DNA from: Synanceia verrucosa
Lineage: Eukaryota > Chordata > Actinopteri > Perciformes > Synanceiidae
Direction: 5' to 3'
DNA length: 64,000 bases
Assembly (NCBI GenBank): GCA_029721515.1
Contig: CM056561.1
Coordinates: forward strand, 13,716,501-13,780,500
Shown here: piece by piece, positions 11,463-23,047 of the stretch
Numbering within the stretch: position 1 is the first letter of the stretch
Layout of the letters: every line of letters begins with the position of its first letter
Notes under the pieces: generated by a model
The model's input: only the letters and a program-made list of their open reading frames with translations
Database searches by the model: none
Told to the model about the DNA's origin: nothing
Made by a program: the position numbers and the translations under genes

Positions 11463-11556
11463 GGGGGACACGGTGGTACAGTGGTTAGCACTGTCGCCTC
11501 ACAGCAAGAAGGTACTGGGTTCGAATCCCGACCCGGGGCCTTCCTTGTGTGGAATT
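11463..11556 (+). mobile_element. (ATGG)n-tailed SINE, head fragment
   Basis: GTGGTTAGCACTGTCGCCTC and GGGTTCGAATCCC (box B-like) match the tRNA-like head of the SINE family at 59014-59405. The copy stops at about 11556, where Tc1 sequence begins, so its body and tail are lost. Confidence 0.6.
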
Positions 11557-11559
11557 GGG

Positions 11560-12010
11560 AGTGTGTTTATGGGAATTTTTGACCAATCATCCAGAAGCGT
11601 ATTTGTGAGGTCACACACTGATGTTGGATGAGAAGACCTCGCTCTCAGTCTCCGCTCTAATTCATCCCAAAGGTGTTCTATTGGGTTGAGGTCAGGACTC
11701 TGTGCAGGCCAGTCAAGTTCATCCACACCAGACTCTGTCATCCATGTCTTTATGTGCCATGCTTTGTGCACTGGTGCACAGTTATGTTGGAAGAGGAAGG
11801 GGCCAGCTCCAAACTGTTCCCACAAAGTTGGGAGCATGGAATTGCCCAAAATGTCTTGGTATGCTGAAGCATTCAGAGTTTCTTTCACTGGAACTAAGGG
11901 GCAAAGCCCAGCTCCTGCAAAACAACCCCACACCATAATCCCCCTTCCACCGAACTTTACACTTGGCACAATGCAGTCCAACAAGTATTGTTCTCCTGGC
12001 AACTGCCAAA
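11560..12010 (-). pseudogene. Tc1-like transposase fragment (CACTATATTGCC family)
   Basis: On the minus strand, a 3' part of a DD34E transposase reads VKFGGRGIMVWGCF, then FLFQHNCAPVHKA (the position of the second Asp, here Asn in place of HDC), then SPDLNPIEHLWDELERR (Glu). It is the same family as 34420-35530 and 62980-64000. The N-terminal half is missing: the frame joins unrelated LINE sequence at about 12010. With Asp replaced by Asn it could not be catalytic even if complete. Confidence 0.75.
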
Positions 12011-12011
12011 C

Positions 12012-12290
12012 CCAGACTTGTCCAGATGTACACTATCCCAGCCACTTGGTTGTGCCTCTCCATATATCCAGCTAGCATCTTACATCCTGCTACTATGTGC
12101 TGGACTGTCTCAGGGGCCTCCTTACACAGCCTGCACCTTGGGTCTGGTCTACTGTTGTAGATCCTGGCCTCTATAGCCCTAGTGCTCAGGGCCTGTTCTT
12201 GTGCTGCCATGATCAGTGCCTCTGTGCTGTCTGTCAGCCCAGCATGTTCCAGCCATTGGTAGGTCTTCTTGAGAGTGTGTAGTTTAAGAC
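12012..12290 (-). pseudogene. Rex6/NeSL-type LINE fragment with CCHC finger
   Basis: The minus-strand translation gives YQWLEHAGLTDSTEALIMAA, then RAIEARIY and CRLCKEAPETVQHIVAGC. The last is a C-x2-C-x8-H-x4-C finger. From memory, a zinc finger of this type followed by a restriction-enzyme-like endonuclease marks the R2/NeSL/Rex6 LINE groups, as opposed to the APE-type LINEs elsewhere in this window. The endonuclease is not present: the sequence ends at the Tc1 junction near 12010. Only this short piece survives. Confidence 0.5.
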
Positions 12291-12299
12291 AAAGACACC

Positions 12300-13216
12300 T
12301 CACAGGTCCTCAACTGGCAGCTGCACCAAATAGTACCTGTCAAACACCAGTGTCAGCATCACCAGTGAAGAGGAGACTTTAGGATGCTGGATTTCATGGT
12401 AGAATTGCCAAGAAAAATCCATCTCAGACTGGCCAATAAAAATAAAAGACTGAGATGGGCAAAAGAGCACAGACATTGGACACTTGAAGACTGGAAGAAG
12501 GTGTTGTGGACAGAAGTTTGAGGTCTTCGGATCACACAGAAAAACATTTGTGAGACAGAACATATGAAAAGATGCAAGAACAGTGCTTAATACTATCAGT
12601 GAAGCATGGTGGAAGCAGTGAGATGGTCTGGGGATGCTTTGGAGGTCGTAAAACAGGAGATTTGTACAGAGTGGAAGGGACCTTGAGAAAGGACAGCTAT
12701 CACAAGATTTTGCAATGCCATGCCATACCCTGTGGACAGCACTTGATTTCATCCTCCAACAGGATAATGACCCTAAACACACCTCCAAAATGTGTCAGCA
12801 AAATTTAAGGAATAAGCAGTCAGCCAGAATTCTGACTGTAATGGAGTCACTGGCACAGTCTCCTGATCTGAACCTATTGAGCTGTTGTGGGAGCAGCTTG
12901 ACCGTATGGTATGGAGGAAGACTCCATCAACCCAATCCATCGTGTGGGAGATGTTCCAGGAAGCATGGGGTGAAATCTCATCAGATTATCTTGACAAATT
13001 GACAGCTAGAATGCCTACAGTCCGCCAGGCTGTAATTGCTGCAACAGGTGTTTTTTTTTTTAATGAAGACAAAATTTGAAGAACATGCTCATCATTTCCA
13101 TTAAAATCATTATTTCTAACTCTGACAATGTCAGCATGTCCTGTTCATTTGCTTTAGTTCCTATTCAGACTAATTTTATGTTGTTTCTATGGAAAACAAG
13201 AAAACATTTGACCGGT
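12300..13216 (+). pseudogene. Tc1-like transposase remnant, 3' part with right end
   Basis: Frame pieces in order are GRIARKNPSLRLANKNKRLR (about 12390-12450), HWTLEDWKKVLWTDESKF (first Asp, about 12470-12520), WWKQ-like and MVWGCFGG (about 12620), LQQDNDPKHTSK (second Asp, about 12755) and LAQSPDLN (about 12850, with the Glu motif frame-broken as LLSCCG). The element ends with GACCGGTAGTG near 13216. The 5' end is absent and at least two frameshifts are present. It is a different family from the other Tc1 copies here. Confidence 0.75.
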
Positions 13217-13217
13217 A

Positions 13218-13264
13218 GTGTGCGTGTGTGTGTGTGTGTGTGTGTATGTATATATATATATATA

Positions 13265-13315
<51 letters not shown>

Positions 13316-13316
13316 G
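13218..13316. repeat. TG/TA/CA compound microsatellite
   Basis: Alternating TG, TA and CA blocks similar in structure to 9548-9828 and, like it, next to a copy of the same hAT-type repeat. Confidence 0.85.
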
Positions 13317-13317
13317 C

Positions 13318-13939
13318 TATCTGATGTCATAGGTAATGTTATTTTCGCTTTCCATTGCGCTATCCTCCATCCCTTCTGTGGTGTAATCAGTGCTATATCC
13401 CCTCTATGCTGTCATTCTGAAGGCTTAGTTTGAGAGCGACCGGAAGTCTGGCTATGTTTGCGCTGTGCTTAGTTTGGCTGGTAATAAAGATGTTTTTTAA
13501 GCACTAATAACTTACTGCAGGAATCAATCACACACAACACGGCATCCTTCATGCTGTTTTCTCCTTAACCAGTAAACAAATCTTTGTCAATCTGACACTG
13601 AGATGTGCTTTACACGGCGTATCTAAACCACAGCTAGAGAAACGTTATCGTCCGTGTAGCAACAGAGCTAATAAAGTAGCTACATGTTAAGTAGCTACAT
13701 GTTATAAACAACAGAGGCTTATATCGGAAGGTTAAACACTGGCTCCGCTCCACATGAGTAACACTCTGCTCTTCTACTGTGGTGTTTAACAGCAATGTGT
13801 ATCCATCCCCGCAACTCAGTAAGCTCCGTGATGTGCCGGTGATTGACATATTAATAACGCAACACAACGAATCAATGAAGAAATTCGTTGCCAACACTTT
13901 TAATAATCAATTTTTATCGATTCGTTGTTGCAGCCCCAG
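13318..13939 (-). mobile_element. Non-autonomous hAT-type element (copy M2)
   Basis: In reverse complement it matches the interior of 35970-36641: the stretches ATAAGCCTCTGTTGTTT, TTTAGATACGCCGTGTAAAG, CTTTATTACCAGCCAAACT and AAGCCTTCAGAATGACAGCA are shared. Its outer end (13905-13939) is a different terminal motif, GATTCGTTGTTGCAGCCCC, not the GTGCGATAT end of the other copy. The opposite end is lost at the microsatellite. Confidence 0.6.
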
Positions 13940-14380
13940 TTTTGTTTGTTTTTGTTTTTGTTGTATAACACTCGAATAATTAAATTTATCTTGCAATTAC
14001 TAAAATGATGATGATTTAATGAAAAAGCTACTGAAAAATGTACAATTACACTAAAGATGACTTAATCACACATATGACACATCACTGTCTTTAACATGTC
14101 TTGTCTGAAATTGTTCTTTAGGTTACTTACCTTTGCATAACTAGTCACTAAAATGTGCTGAGGTGATTTAAATAAATGTGCTTTCATTTATATCATTTTT
14201 CTGACTCCAGAAACAAATAGCAAACCATGAGAGCTTGATGGGAAATACAGCATGTACACCATGGCAAGCTGTAGTCTTGTCAGACAGCATCCTCGACATG
14301 CTTGTCACTGACATAAGGCCTCTATCGATGGCTTTAGTACAGTGAGCCGCATCTTGAACTCTGGTTACACTCTTCCCTCA
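13940..14380. other. No recognisable gene
   Basis: AT-rich sequence, nothing recognised. Confidence 0.3.
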
Positions 14381-14389
14381 AGGACCCAT

Positions 14390-14605
14390 TTCACAAGCTA
14401 TTTGACATTAATATTACATTTTTGTTTAACTGAGAACTCTGAGATGCTCCTACAGCAACCTGTTTTGTGTACTTTTCTACACTGTCAATTTGAAATAATG
14501 TCCTGTTAATAAATAAAGGGGTGGAAATAAAAAATATTTTTTTAATCCGATCCAAATCAAAAAAAATAATTAATAGATTATTAAAATAATTGTTAGTTGG
14601 AGCCC
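14390..14605 (-). mobile_element. hAT-type MITE end fragment
   Basis: The right edge, AATTGTTAGTTGGAGCCCTA, preceded by a run of AATAATTAATAGATTATT, resembles the GCAGCCCTG-type ends of abundant fish hAT MITEs. No matching left end was found. Confidence 0.35.
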
Positions 14606-16430
14606 TATTCACATGTAAAACATCCTACATCCTTGTGCCAAGCTTGTCATGGTATTGCTTACCATGTTTGTCATGTCCCATAGAGGCAATTAGTTGTTCA
14701 GTGACCAATCTGCAATGACAACAAATGGTAAACATTTACCTCTACAGAAGGAGCCAGCGGTGTCTATGTTCTGGTGGCATACGCTGCACTGCTGTTTCTT
14801 CTTAAAGGACTTTTCCTTGAAGACATGGGGTTCTCCCTTACCCCCCTGTGTACAAACACACAAGGCTATGTGAGATTCACATTCAGAAATCTGATAGAGG
14901 TCCAGACATGAAAACACTGTCTCTGGAGCTGCCTACTCTAATAAACAATGTGAGAATCCTTGTTTGACCGTTATCCAGTAAACTTCTGTCTGCTTCCACC
15001 TGGCAGAATAAAAATAAGACACGCAAAGTTGGACTCCCCCAACTCTTTTCAGAAAAGGAAAGAAAAAATAAAACAAAGTAATGGCTTGTGAGTTAATGGA
15101 CTTAATAAAGGCAGTAAAACTCATCACTTTCAGTAATTTCCCAAATTGGGATCAATAAAGTAATTCTATTCTATTCTATAACTGTCAGCAGAGCAGGTGC
15201 ACAGTATGCATTTTCTACTCCCTTTGCCTCTTGAGTTCTGGTTGTGTAACTGTCTTCCAGGCTCAAGTGTGTTTTACTGTTAAACAACACACTTATGTTG
15301 AAAAGACACCAGTCACGGCATGAACTGCAAAATAGAGAAAGGGGAAGAAAATAGAGTGGGACGAAGAGAAGAGATGGGCCAGACAAAAAAGAAAAAAAAA
15401 CAGTCTGGGATTATTTTAAGCCAAACTCAAACACAAGCACTGTACAGTGAGTCTATTGTAAATGCTAATTAGCATGGCACAAGAGCAAAATGTCAATGCT
15501 GCAGCATCTCAGCAGAAAGCATCCATAGTATGCATCTAGTCCACAGAGCGGACCTGGGACAAGGGAATATTAAAGTTAACATCTAACATAAATCAATATG
15601 ATTGCTAGTTGAGACAAGGGCTTGGAAAGATGGCATTATTCAGATGTTCACATCCAGTTAAGATGCTAAAAATATCCCCAATATAGATGGCTTTCCTGTT
15701 TACACACATTCAGAGATGAGCAGGCACTCAGGGGGGCAAGAAATGCTAAGCGGCTAAGTGGTTAACATTACAAGTCCTGTTAGAGCGCTGTACAGTGTAT
15801 GATTAGAACCGGTTTTCTTGCCGGCTGGCTGTTGTAGCTTATTCCGTGGTTTGTGAACTCTTGCTGACACTGTTTAGAATAACAAATCATATCATGTTTA
15901 GATCTGAATTGTTTAATATGCTCTCTTAATAACATTATATTATGTAGCCGCAAGTAGGCTAGCCAAAGTTACGTTTCAGGTAATGCTGCACCAGCACCTT
16001 GTTTTCCTGTTACTGTTGTTGACACACCTAGAATGCTTTGTCATTTCTGAATGTTATGATGCCAAAATCATACACTGATATCTAAGTTTAATAAAATTAC
16101 ATCTCTGGGTTTTTTGTCTGCTTTTTATTTGCCTCATTATCGCGGTTTGACCTAATTATGAGCATATGCTAGCGACCGGTCAGTCTGTTCATCAACAGGA
16201 TTATCAAATTTGTGTACAGAAAAGTTTAAAACAAATGAGCAGTAGGTTTTTATTGAGCTTCTTTGTCATCTTATTAATATGGACATAAGCTTATGGTAAA
16301 GTAGCAAAAATATTTACAACTTGCCATAATTGGCTACCATACTGTACACAGTACAAGATGCATAGGCTACTTGTTAGTTTTGGAAAGACGGCTAATAGTA
16401 CAACAGATTACCCTCAATAGTTCCAGTGGT
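14606..16430. other. Unassigned sequence with one LINE-type tail
   Basis: At 15133-15178 a tail, TTTCCCAAATTGGGATCAAT plus AAAG and ATTCT repeats, marks the 3' end of an L2-tailed element whose body is not recognisable. No other frame here has motif support. Confidence 0.3.
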
Positions 16431-16439
16431 GTTGTGGCA

Positions 16440-16790
16440 CAGTAAGCATCCCTGCTGTGAAATGCACACCTCGCCCTTTAGCTTAGTGAAACGCAAGTAC
16501 AATACATTCAACTTGCTAAAAAAAATCCATTAAATTCATTTAGTATTTATGGCTGGGGTATATTTCCACAGAATCTATTGAAAGGTGTTGGTTTGCATTG
16601 GCTATTATCTGATTTTGTGTTGTGAAGAACATCTGTTATGTGCACTCTTTAGAGGAGCTTTAAAGACTGTAAGCAACCAATGTTCTTCTATCTCCCTCAC
16701 AAATAATTTAATCGTAAAATAGTATTTTCCCCTGCATTTGTCTGTGATATTAAGGCAAATTGCATTTCATGGCATGGGCGCTTACTGTGA
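16440..16790 (+). mobile_element. Harbinger-type MITE, internal fragment (third copy)
   Basis: Shares with 30397-31079 the stretches TATGGCTGGGGTATATTTCC, CTATCTCCCTCACAAATAAT, AAATAGTATTTTC and GATATTAAGGC in the same order and orientation. Terminal repeats are missing. It is more diverged than the other two copies. Confidence 0.6.
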
Positions 16791-17806
16791 TACCTGTCTG
16801 CCCTATTTATTGCCTGAAGCCAGAACTGTCTGCTATTTTTGGCAAAGGGATGATGTTCTCTTCGGATGTTGAACATCTGCCAACCATTTTCAGTTCTGTT
16901 CGTACACTAGGACATATAACACGGGGGAATGGTGCTGTCTCTATATCTTTTGTCCCCCCCGGCTGGGCGGGCAGCTTTTGTGTGAAGTTGCCCAGAAATC
17001 CATCTATAGGGGACAGTTGTACCAATGAGTTTTTTTATGAGGTAATGTAAGGTAAGGTAATGTTTTTTAAGTGGAAGTCCCATTGAAAGTATTAATGGGT
17101 CTCCCTCACTTCTCGCACTACTTCTCTTTTCTGCTGTGAACGAGACAGCCCGGACCTCCACAGAAACTTATGATAAACTCTTAAAAGTACTGTATTTATC
17201 TCATAAAAACTGACTCTCAATTTATCTCTGTACTAATTGGAAAAATACTCCATTGTGAAAATAATCAATGACTGTAGCCCTAATGTCATGTGGAAAGGCA
17301 GCACACACTCTGGAAGCTGTACAATACATCCAATCAAAAGGTAGGATGTGTGGCAAAAAGTCTTTAAACAGTATTCACACATCTTAGAGCAAATATCAGT
17401 GCAAACACACAAAACATCCTCACCAGAAGAAGACAGCTAGCTTTTATGGAAGAAATCAAACCATTGCAAGAACTTCTTGGTGTCTGTGTTTCCATAGCTT
17501 GATTATAATCGACCTGATACATATAAATATTTTTTTGTTTTCTCTGAGTGTGCTTTTCCACCTTAGTAACAAAAGGGGTGCTGTTTACACATTTTTTACC
17601 ATTATCCTGCCGCTCTGAATCTGTTCTACAAGCTGGACAGTGTTTGGACAGCTGCCTGCCTGGCATCACCCTCTGCCAGCCATGTTAAGGTGCTGCTGGT
17701 GGTGGGCTGTTATGTAACATAGTGTTGTCAGGGGATTGATGAGTCTCTTAAAAATGTGTTGTCATGACTTTTGGTCATTGTATATTTCTTATGTTTTCAT
17801 GCATTT
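16791..17806. other. No recognisable gene
   Basis: No frame with recognisable motifs. A short GGTAATGTAAGGTAAGGTAATG-like purine/T repeat occurs around 17040-17060. Confidence 0.3.
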
Positions 17807-17811
17807 CTACT

Positions 17812-18129
17812 TGTTGGAGCCAAAATGTTTATTTTTCTTACCTTCTAATTTGTTACTGTTGTTGTTCAATTTATTAGTTATGGTTAGTTAATTTCTAATA
17901 ATTATTGATTGGTATTTTGGTTAGCGTTAAGGGGCACGCCCCCCTCCTCACCGTGGGCAGGTGACTGCAGCACCTGCACTATATTAGTGTGGTAAATGGG
18001 GCCGGTGGAGCTCTTTGTTGGAACACAGCCATACAGTTTTAGACCGCTGTCAAGTGTTGTTTTGGTGTTTTTGGATTTAGGGAACTAGGTCTACATTAGA
18101 AGCATCATCAAAGAATAATCATGCTTTTA
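17812..18129 (+). repeat. BEL/Pao 5' LTR
   Basis: Starts TGTTGGAGCC at 17812. Shares with the 3' LTR the core from CCCTCCTCACCGTGGGCAGG (about 17943) to AGAAGCATCATCA (about 18110). The proposed end, ATGCTTTTA at 18121-18129, aligns with CGCGCTTTTA at the end of the 3' LTR. It carries about 110 bases near its start that the 3' LTR lacks, and lacks about 185 bases that the 3' LTR has. Confidence 0.65.
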
Positions 18130-18447
18130 TTAGTCTAAAACTTAACTGCATGAAGATCATCGGAAGGCTGCTGTGCAAACAAATGGGACACACGCAGTGC
18201 CCTGGCACCTCTGGCTGACAAAAGGCAAATGAATATGTTTATGTGCATGGAGTGCGGAGCACTGTCAGATGTTTATCCGTCTGCCATATTTTCTATGATC
18301 GGTCTGTTGTTGGCGGATTTGAATGAATGAAAGACGGGAAGCGATCGCTCGCGGACACGCCCATTCAGCGTAAAGTCATTCAATGGAAATGTTACGGCTG
18401 CACAACCGAAGAATATAAGGAGGTCTTGTAACACTTAAATAAAGACA

Positions 18448-20560
18448 ATGGATGAAAATGTCATGGTTGATATTCACTCTGATGCTGAAAAGGAGCAAAA
18501 TGTTGTAATGGATAATGAGGATTTTGCAAGAGAAAATGTGACGGGCCCTGAAAGTCAAAAAAGGGTTATCAAACATACTGCAAAGGGTTTGGAGTTATTT
18601 TTGTTGAACACTCAACAAGCAAGGAACTTAAAATGCAAACAGGCGAAAAAACTAATAGAGACAATGAAAGAGCTCTTGCAATCAAACGAAAATGCAAATA
18701 AAATAAAAGGCTATTTGCATGAAGAAGCACATGCCTGTCAGAATTCACTGAAGGGTTTGTTACCTGAAAATGAATTTGACAAACAAGCACAGTGGCTTAA
18801 ACAAAAAATGGACAAATTAAATGCTTTTGGACAGGATGTGCAAATGTGGTTGCATGAAATAAAACAATCAAGTGGTAGTGACGGACAGCTGATGGTTTCA
18901 CTCTCTATTGCAGAGGATGACAAGCAACCAAGTGATGTAAACTCAGATGACATTGGACCCAATGACAATGTTTCAAACGTTCCAAAATCAAAGACTAAAT
19001 GGAGGTCTGATTCATCAGGTGCATCCTCAACATCATATGCTCATATTCAAGCTAAAGCAGAAAGAGCTGCCATCATGGAGCGGATAATGGCCCTGAATAA
19101 AAATCATGAGCTTGTGGAACAACAAGAACAACTGAAATCACAACAGGAACCGTTGAAAAGAAGACAAGAACAGCTGGAGCTGAAAACTGAACTTGCAGCA
19201 GCAAATGCAAAAGTAAAGGTGCTGGAGGCTATGCAATTAAAGAAAAAATCTAAAGCGTCTGGTGGATCTGATGGAATGAGCTCATATTTTCGAAAAGGAG
19301 CAGCTCAAAAGCCACAAGAGGAATTGTTATCTGAAGTGGCACGACAGCCTCAGGTGGTGAGACCAAAAGCAACTCAAGTTCCACCTGTCTACCTGCAATA
19401 CTCAATGAGACAAAACACACAACCCCAAGTGGAAACCAGCGAGCAGCCAGACCATAAAACTGCCACCATGGAAAGGTTTGACTCTGCAACAAGGCAAGAG
19501 AATACCACCATAAACAATTTAGCTGAAATCATGGAAAAACAAAACAAAATTACAGAAGCTCTCATAAAGCAACACAACATGTCATCATTACCTTCACTCA
19601 CCATACCAGTTTTCAAAGGTGATCCGTTGGACTATCAGTTTTTCATCAGAGCATTTGAACACGGAATTGAAAAAAGAACGGACAACAGTTAAGACAGGCT
19701 TCACTTTTTAGAGCAGTTTACATCTGGCCAACCTCAGGAGCTGGTGCACAGCTGCCAGTATATGCCGCCAGATAGAGGATATGCAGAGGCAAAAAGACTG
19801 CTGAAAAACCATTTTGGAGATGATTACACAATAGCCACAGCTTACATGGATAAGGCAATCAGCTGGCCATCTATAAAGGTGGAGGATGCTGAATCTTTGA
19901 ACAGTTTCTCACTGTTTTTAAACAGCTGTCTCAATGCCATGAATTCAGTGGATTATTTGGAGGAACTGGATCATCCAGCAAATATGAAAACTATCGTTTC
20001 CAAGATTCCTTATAAACTAAAAGAAAAATGGAGGTTCAAAGCTTGTGACCTTCAAGAGCAGAGTGGAAGAAGAGCCAGCTTTTCAGATTTGGTGCATTTT
20101 GTGGATAATCAGGCTCAAGTCCTATCTCATCCAGTATTTGGCAGTTTAAAGGACGCTACACCAATTTTAAGAGGAAGCTCCCCTGTACAACACCTGGCAA
20201 GAGCCAGCACGGTGAGAAGACATAAGAGTGGTTTGGTTACCAGTGTGTCACCAGTGACAAAGCCCCAAGCAGGGGGCAGCCATCCCTACTAAACCTACTA
20301 AAGATTTTGGAAAGCCTTGTTTATTTTGCATGGGGGCTCACAAGCTTGATTCCTGCACCCAACTTAACAAGAAAGCCCACAAAGAAAAATTGGAGTTTTT
20401 AAAAAAGAAAGGTGTGTGCTTTGGATGTCTGGAGGTGGGTCACATGAGCAAAGGATGCTCACAAAGAGGAACATGTCATGAGGACAATGCTCACTCAAAC
20501 ACCCCACTATTCTGCATATCACAACCTGCAAAGACAAAGAAAAATCTGTCACAAGTGGTC
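18448..20560 (+). pseudogene. BEL/Pao gag, one stop and frameshifts
   Basis: This is the structural protein of the retrotransposon. The first frame (18448-19692) starts MDENVMVDIHSDAEKEQ and has a Gln/Glu/Lys-rich probable coiled coil (about residues 200-270). It reaches LTIPVFKGDPLDYQFFIRAF, the conserved start of the gag domain common to this group, then ends at a TAA (19690-19692). The same frame resumes at once with DRLHFLEQ and runs to 20292. A one-base shift near 20270 is needed to continue into two zinc knuckles: CLFCMGAHKLDSC (C-x2-C-x3-H-x4-C, about 20318-20356) and CFGCLEVGHMSKGC (about 20420-20460). The start codon lies 27 bases after TTGTAACACTTAAATAAAG-type leader sequence. Confidence 0.8.
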
Positions 20561-20562
20561 TA

Positions 20563-22990
20563 GTGGAAATTGATAAAGGAAAGGGATCAAGCAATAACAA
20601 TCCTGGAGAATCAGAAACTGTCCTGGCTATCGTTCCTGTAAAAGTAAGAAATAAAAGGAATAACAGAACAGTCACAACATACGCCTTCCTAGACCCAGGC
20701 AGCACTGTTTTTGTACCAAGGCGCTTCTCAGACAGCTTCAACTCACTGGAAGGAAAACTGACATACTTCTATGTACGATGGTTAAAGTTCAAGTTGTCAA
20801 TACAGCAACAGTATGTGACCTGGAAATATGTAGCATAGACAGTGACAATTACTTTGATCTTCCAGATACGTACATGCAAGATGAAATCCCTGTAAAAAGG
20901 GAAAATATCCCCACAGACAAGGATCTTGAACAATGGCTATATCTGAAAGAAGTTGAACTCCATCACATAGACTCTGATATTGGCCTGCTGATTGGCAGTA
21001 ATGTTCCAAAGGCATTGGAGCCATGGAAAGTAATAAGCAGCAAGGAAAATGGACCTTATGCGGTTAAAACAGCATTGGGATGGACTGTAAATGGTCCTTT
21101 TTCGAAAGACCAGCGTCTCAAAAACTGGCAAAAGGATTATTATGGCTCACAGGATCTCTATTGTTAAGCTGGAGGAGTTGATACGACAGCAAATCAAACA
21201 AGACTTCCCAGAGAGTCAGAAGGAAGAGCGTCTGGAAATGTCACAGGAGGACAGAATGTTCATGGACAGCGTTTCTTCATCCATCAAATTGGGAGATGGA
21301 CATTATAGCATTAGATTGCCATTAAGGAAAGAAGATACACAATTCCCAAACAATCGCTGTGTCGCTGAACAGAGAACTCTGAATCTGAAGAGAAAGTTTG
21401 GAAAGAACAGCAAGTTCTATGAGGAATACAAATTGTTTATGGAGAACCTCCTGGATAAAGGCTTTGCTGTTAAACTGACACCAGAAGAGAAGGCCAAGGC
21501 AAAGCAGAGCAAAAGGTTTTGGTACATACTGCACCACGATGTGTATCATCCAAAAAAACAAAAGCTAAGAGTGGTATTTGATTGTGGGGCCAGCTATCAA
21601 GGTACTAGCCTGAATGACAAACTGTTGCAAGGTCCTGATCTGGCCAATAGTCTTGTTGACGTCCTTACAAGGCTTCGTCAGAAACCTGTCGCCTTCATGG
21701 CTGATATTGAAGGGATGTTTCACCAGGTCAGGATCCCAGAGGAAGATACTGACCTCTTAAGGTTCCTTTGGTGGCCTGACGGAGATTGGAGCAAAGATCT
21801 TGAGGAGTACAAAATGGTTGGACACATATTTGGAGCTAAATCCTCTCCAAGTTGTGCCAACTATGCCCTGCAACAGTGGGCTAAGGACAATATGGCAAAG
21901 TTTGACTCTGAAACAATCTCTACAATTTTTAGAAACTTCTATGTCGATTATTGTCTTAAGACTCTAGAAGATGAGGATGAAGCACGGACCCTTGCTCATA
22001 AACTCATTGCTCTGTGTGCGAGAGGAGGCTTCAAGTTGAACAAATGGATCAGCAATAGGAGAGCATTGCTTCTTTCCATACCTGAAGAGGATAGAGCTAA
22101 GGAGGTCAAAGACCTGGATTCAGACCAAAACATGATGTCGAAAGAGCACTAGGTGTACAATGGTGTGTTGAGACAGACTGTTTTGAATTCAAAATCCAGC
22201 TCCAAGCTCCAAGCCACTTACCTGACGTGGGATCTTATCAATGGTGAGTTCCATCTATGACCCGCTTGGAATATTGGCTCCCGTCATCCTTCCTGCCAAA
22301 CAAATCTTGCAAGAGCTCTGCCGCTTAAAGCTTGGATGGGATGAGAGGATACCTGGATGTCTCCATCAGGCATGGTTGAAGTGGTTGAGAGACTTAAAGG
22401 TTAAGGCGATGTCTCAAGCCAGATGGCTTCGGACCACCAGTCTCTGCACAATTACATCATTTTGCTGAAGCGAGCAATAGTGGTTATGGCGCTGTTTCAT
22501 ATTTAAGAATGTTGAACAAGTATCACCAAGTTCACTGTGCATTTCTCATCGGCAAAGCGAGAGTGGCACCCCTAAAGCCCATTACTATCTCCAGAATGGA
22601 GCTCACAGCAGCGACGGTAGCGGTGAGAATGGATCAGATGTTACAAGGAGAACTCGAGATACCCCTTGAACCATCAGTCTTTTGGACTGACAGGACATCG
22701 GTGCTCAAATATATAAGGAATGAAACTTTAAGATATAATACCTTTGTTGCCAACCGTGTCACAACCATTACAGCAGCTTCCAATTCTTGTCAGTGGAGAT
22801 ATGTGAACAGCAGCCTGAATCCTGCCGATTGTGCTTCCAGAGGTGTTTCAGTACCAAACTTCCTAAAATCTGCAAACTGGATTTCAGGCCCAGAGTGCCT
22901 TCAGCTGTCCGAAGCAGAGTGGCCTAAGACCCCAGATTCAGATCTAATTCTCACATCAAAGGATCAGGAGGTGAAGGTGCTTGCTTAAGT
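20563..22990 (+). pseudogene. BEL/Pao protease, reverse transcriptase and RNase H, broken
   Basis: The protease piece (20563-20838) has TYAFLDPGST, with the catalytic Asp in a DPGS context, and then loses frame. The linker piece (20778-21167) reads LLIGSNVPKALEPWKV and GPYAVKTALGW, typical of the group. The reverse transcriptase (21091-22152) shows LRVVFDCGASYQGTSLND, FMADIEGMFHQVRIP (first catalytic Asp) and FGAKSSPSCANYAL. Its active site at 21940-21951 reads YVDY where the family has YVDD, a change in the second metal-binding Asp. YDPLGILAPV begins the next frame (22241). The RNase H region (22509-22988) has ISRMELTAA and VFWTDRTSVLKYI. At least four frame changes separate the pieces. Confidence 0.8.
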
Positions 22991-23047
22991 GTTGCTGTTG
23001 ATGAGAGCAGAGACACCGTCAACAGGATTCTCTCATGGTACTGGGAC

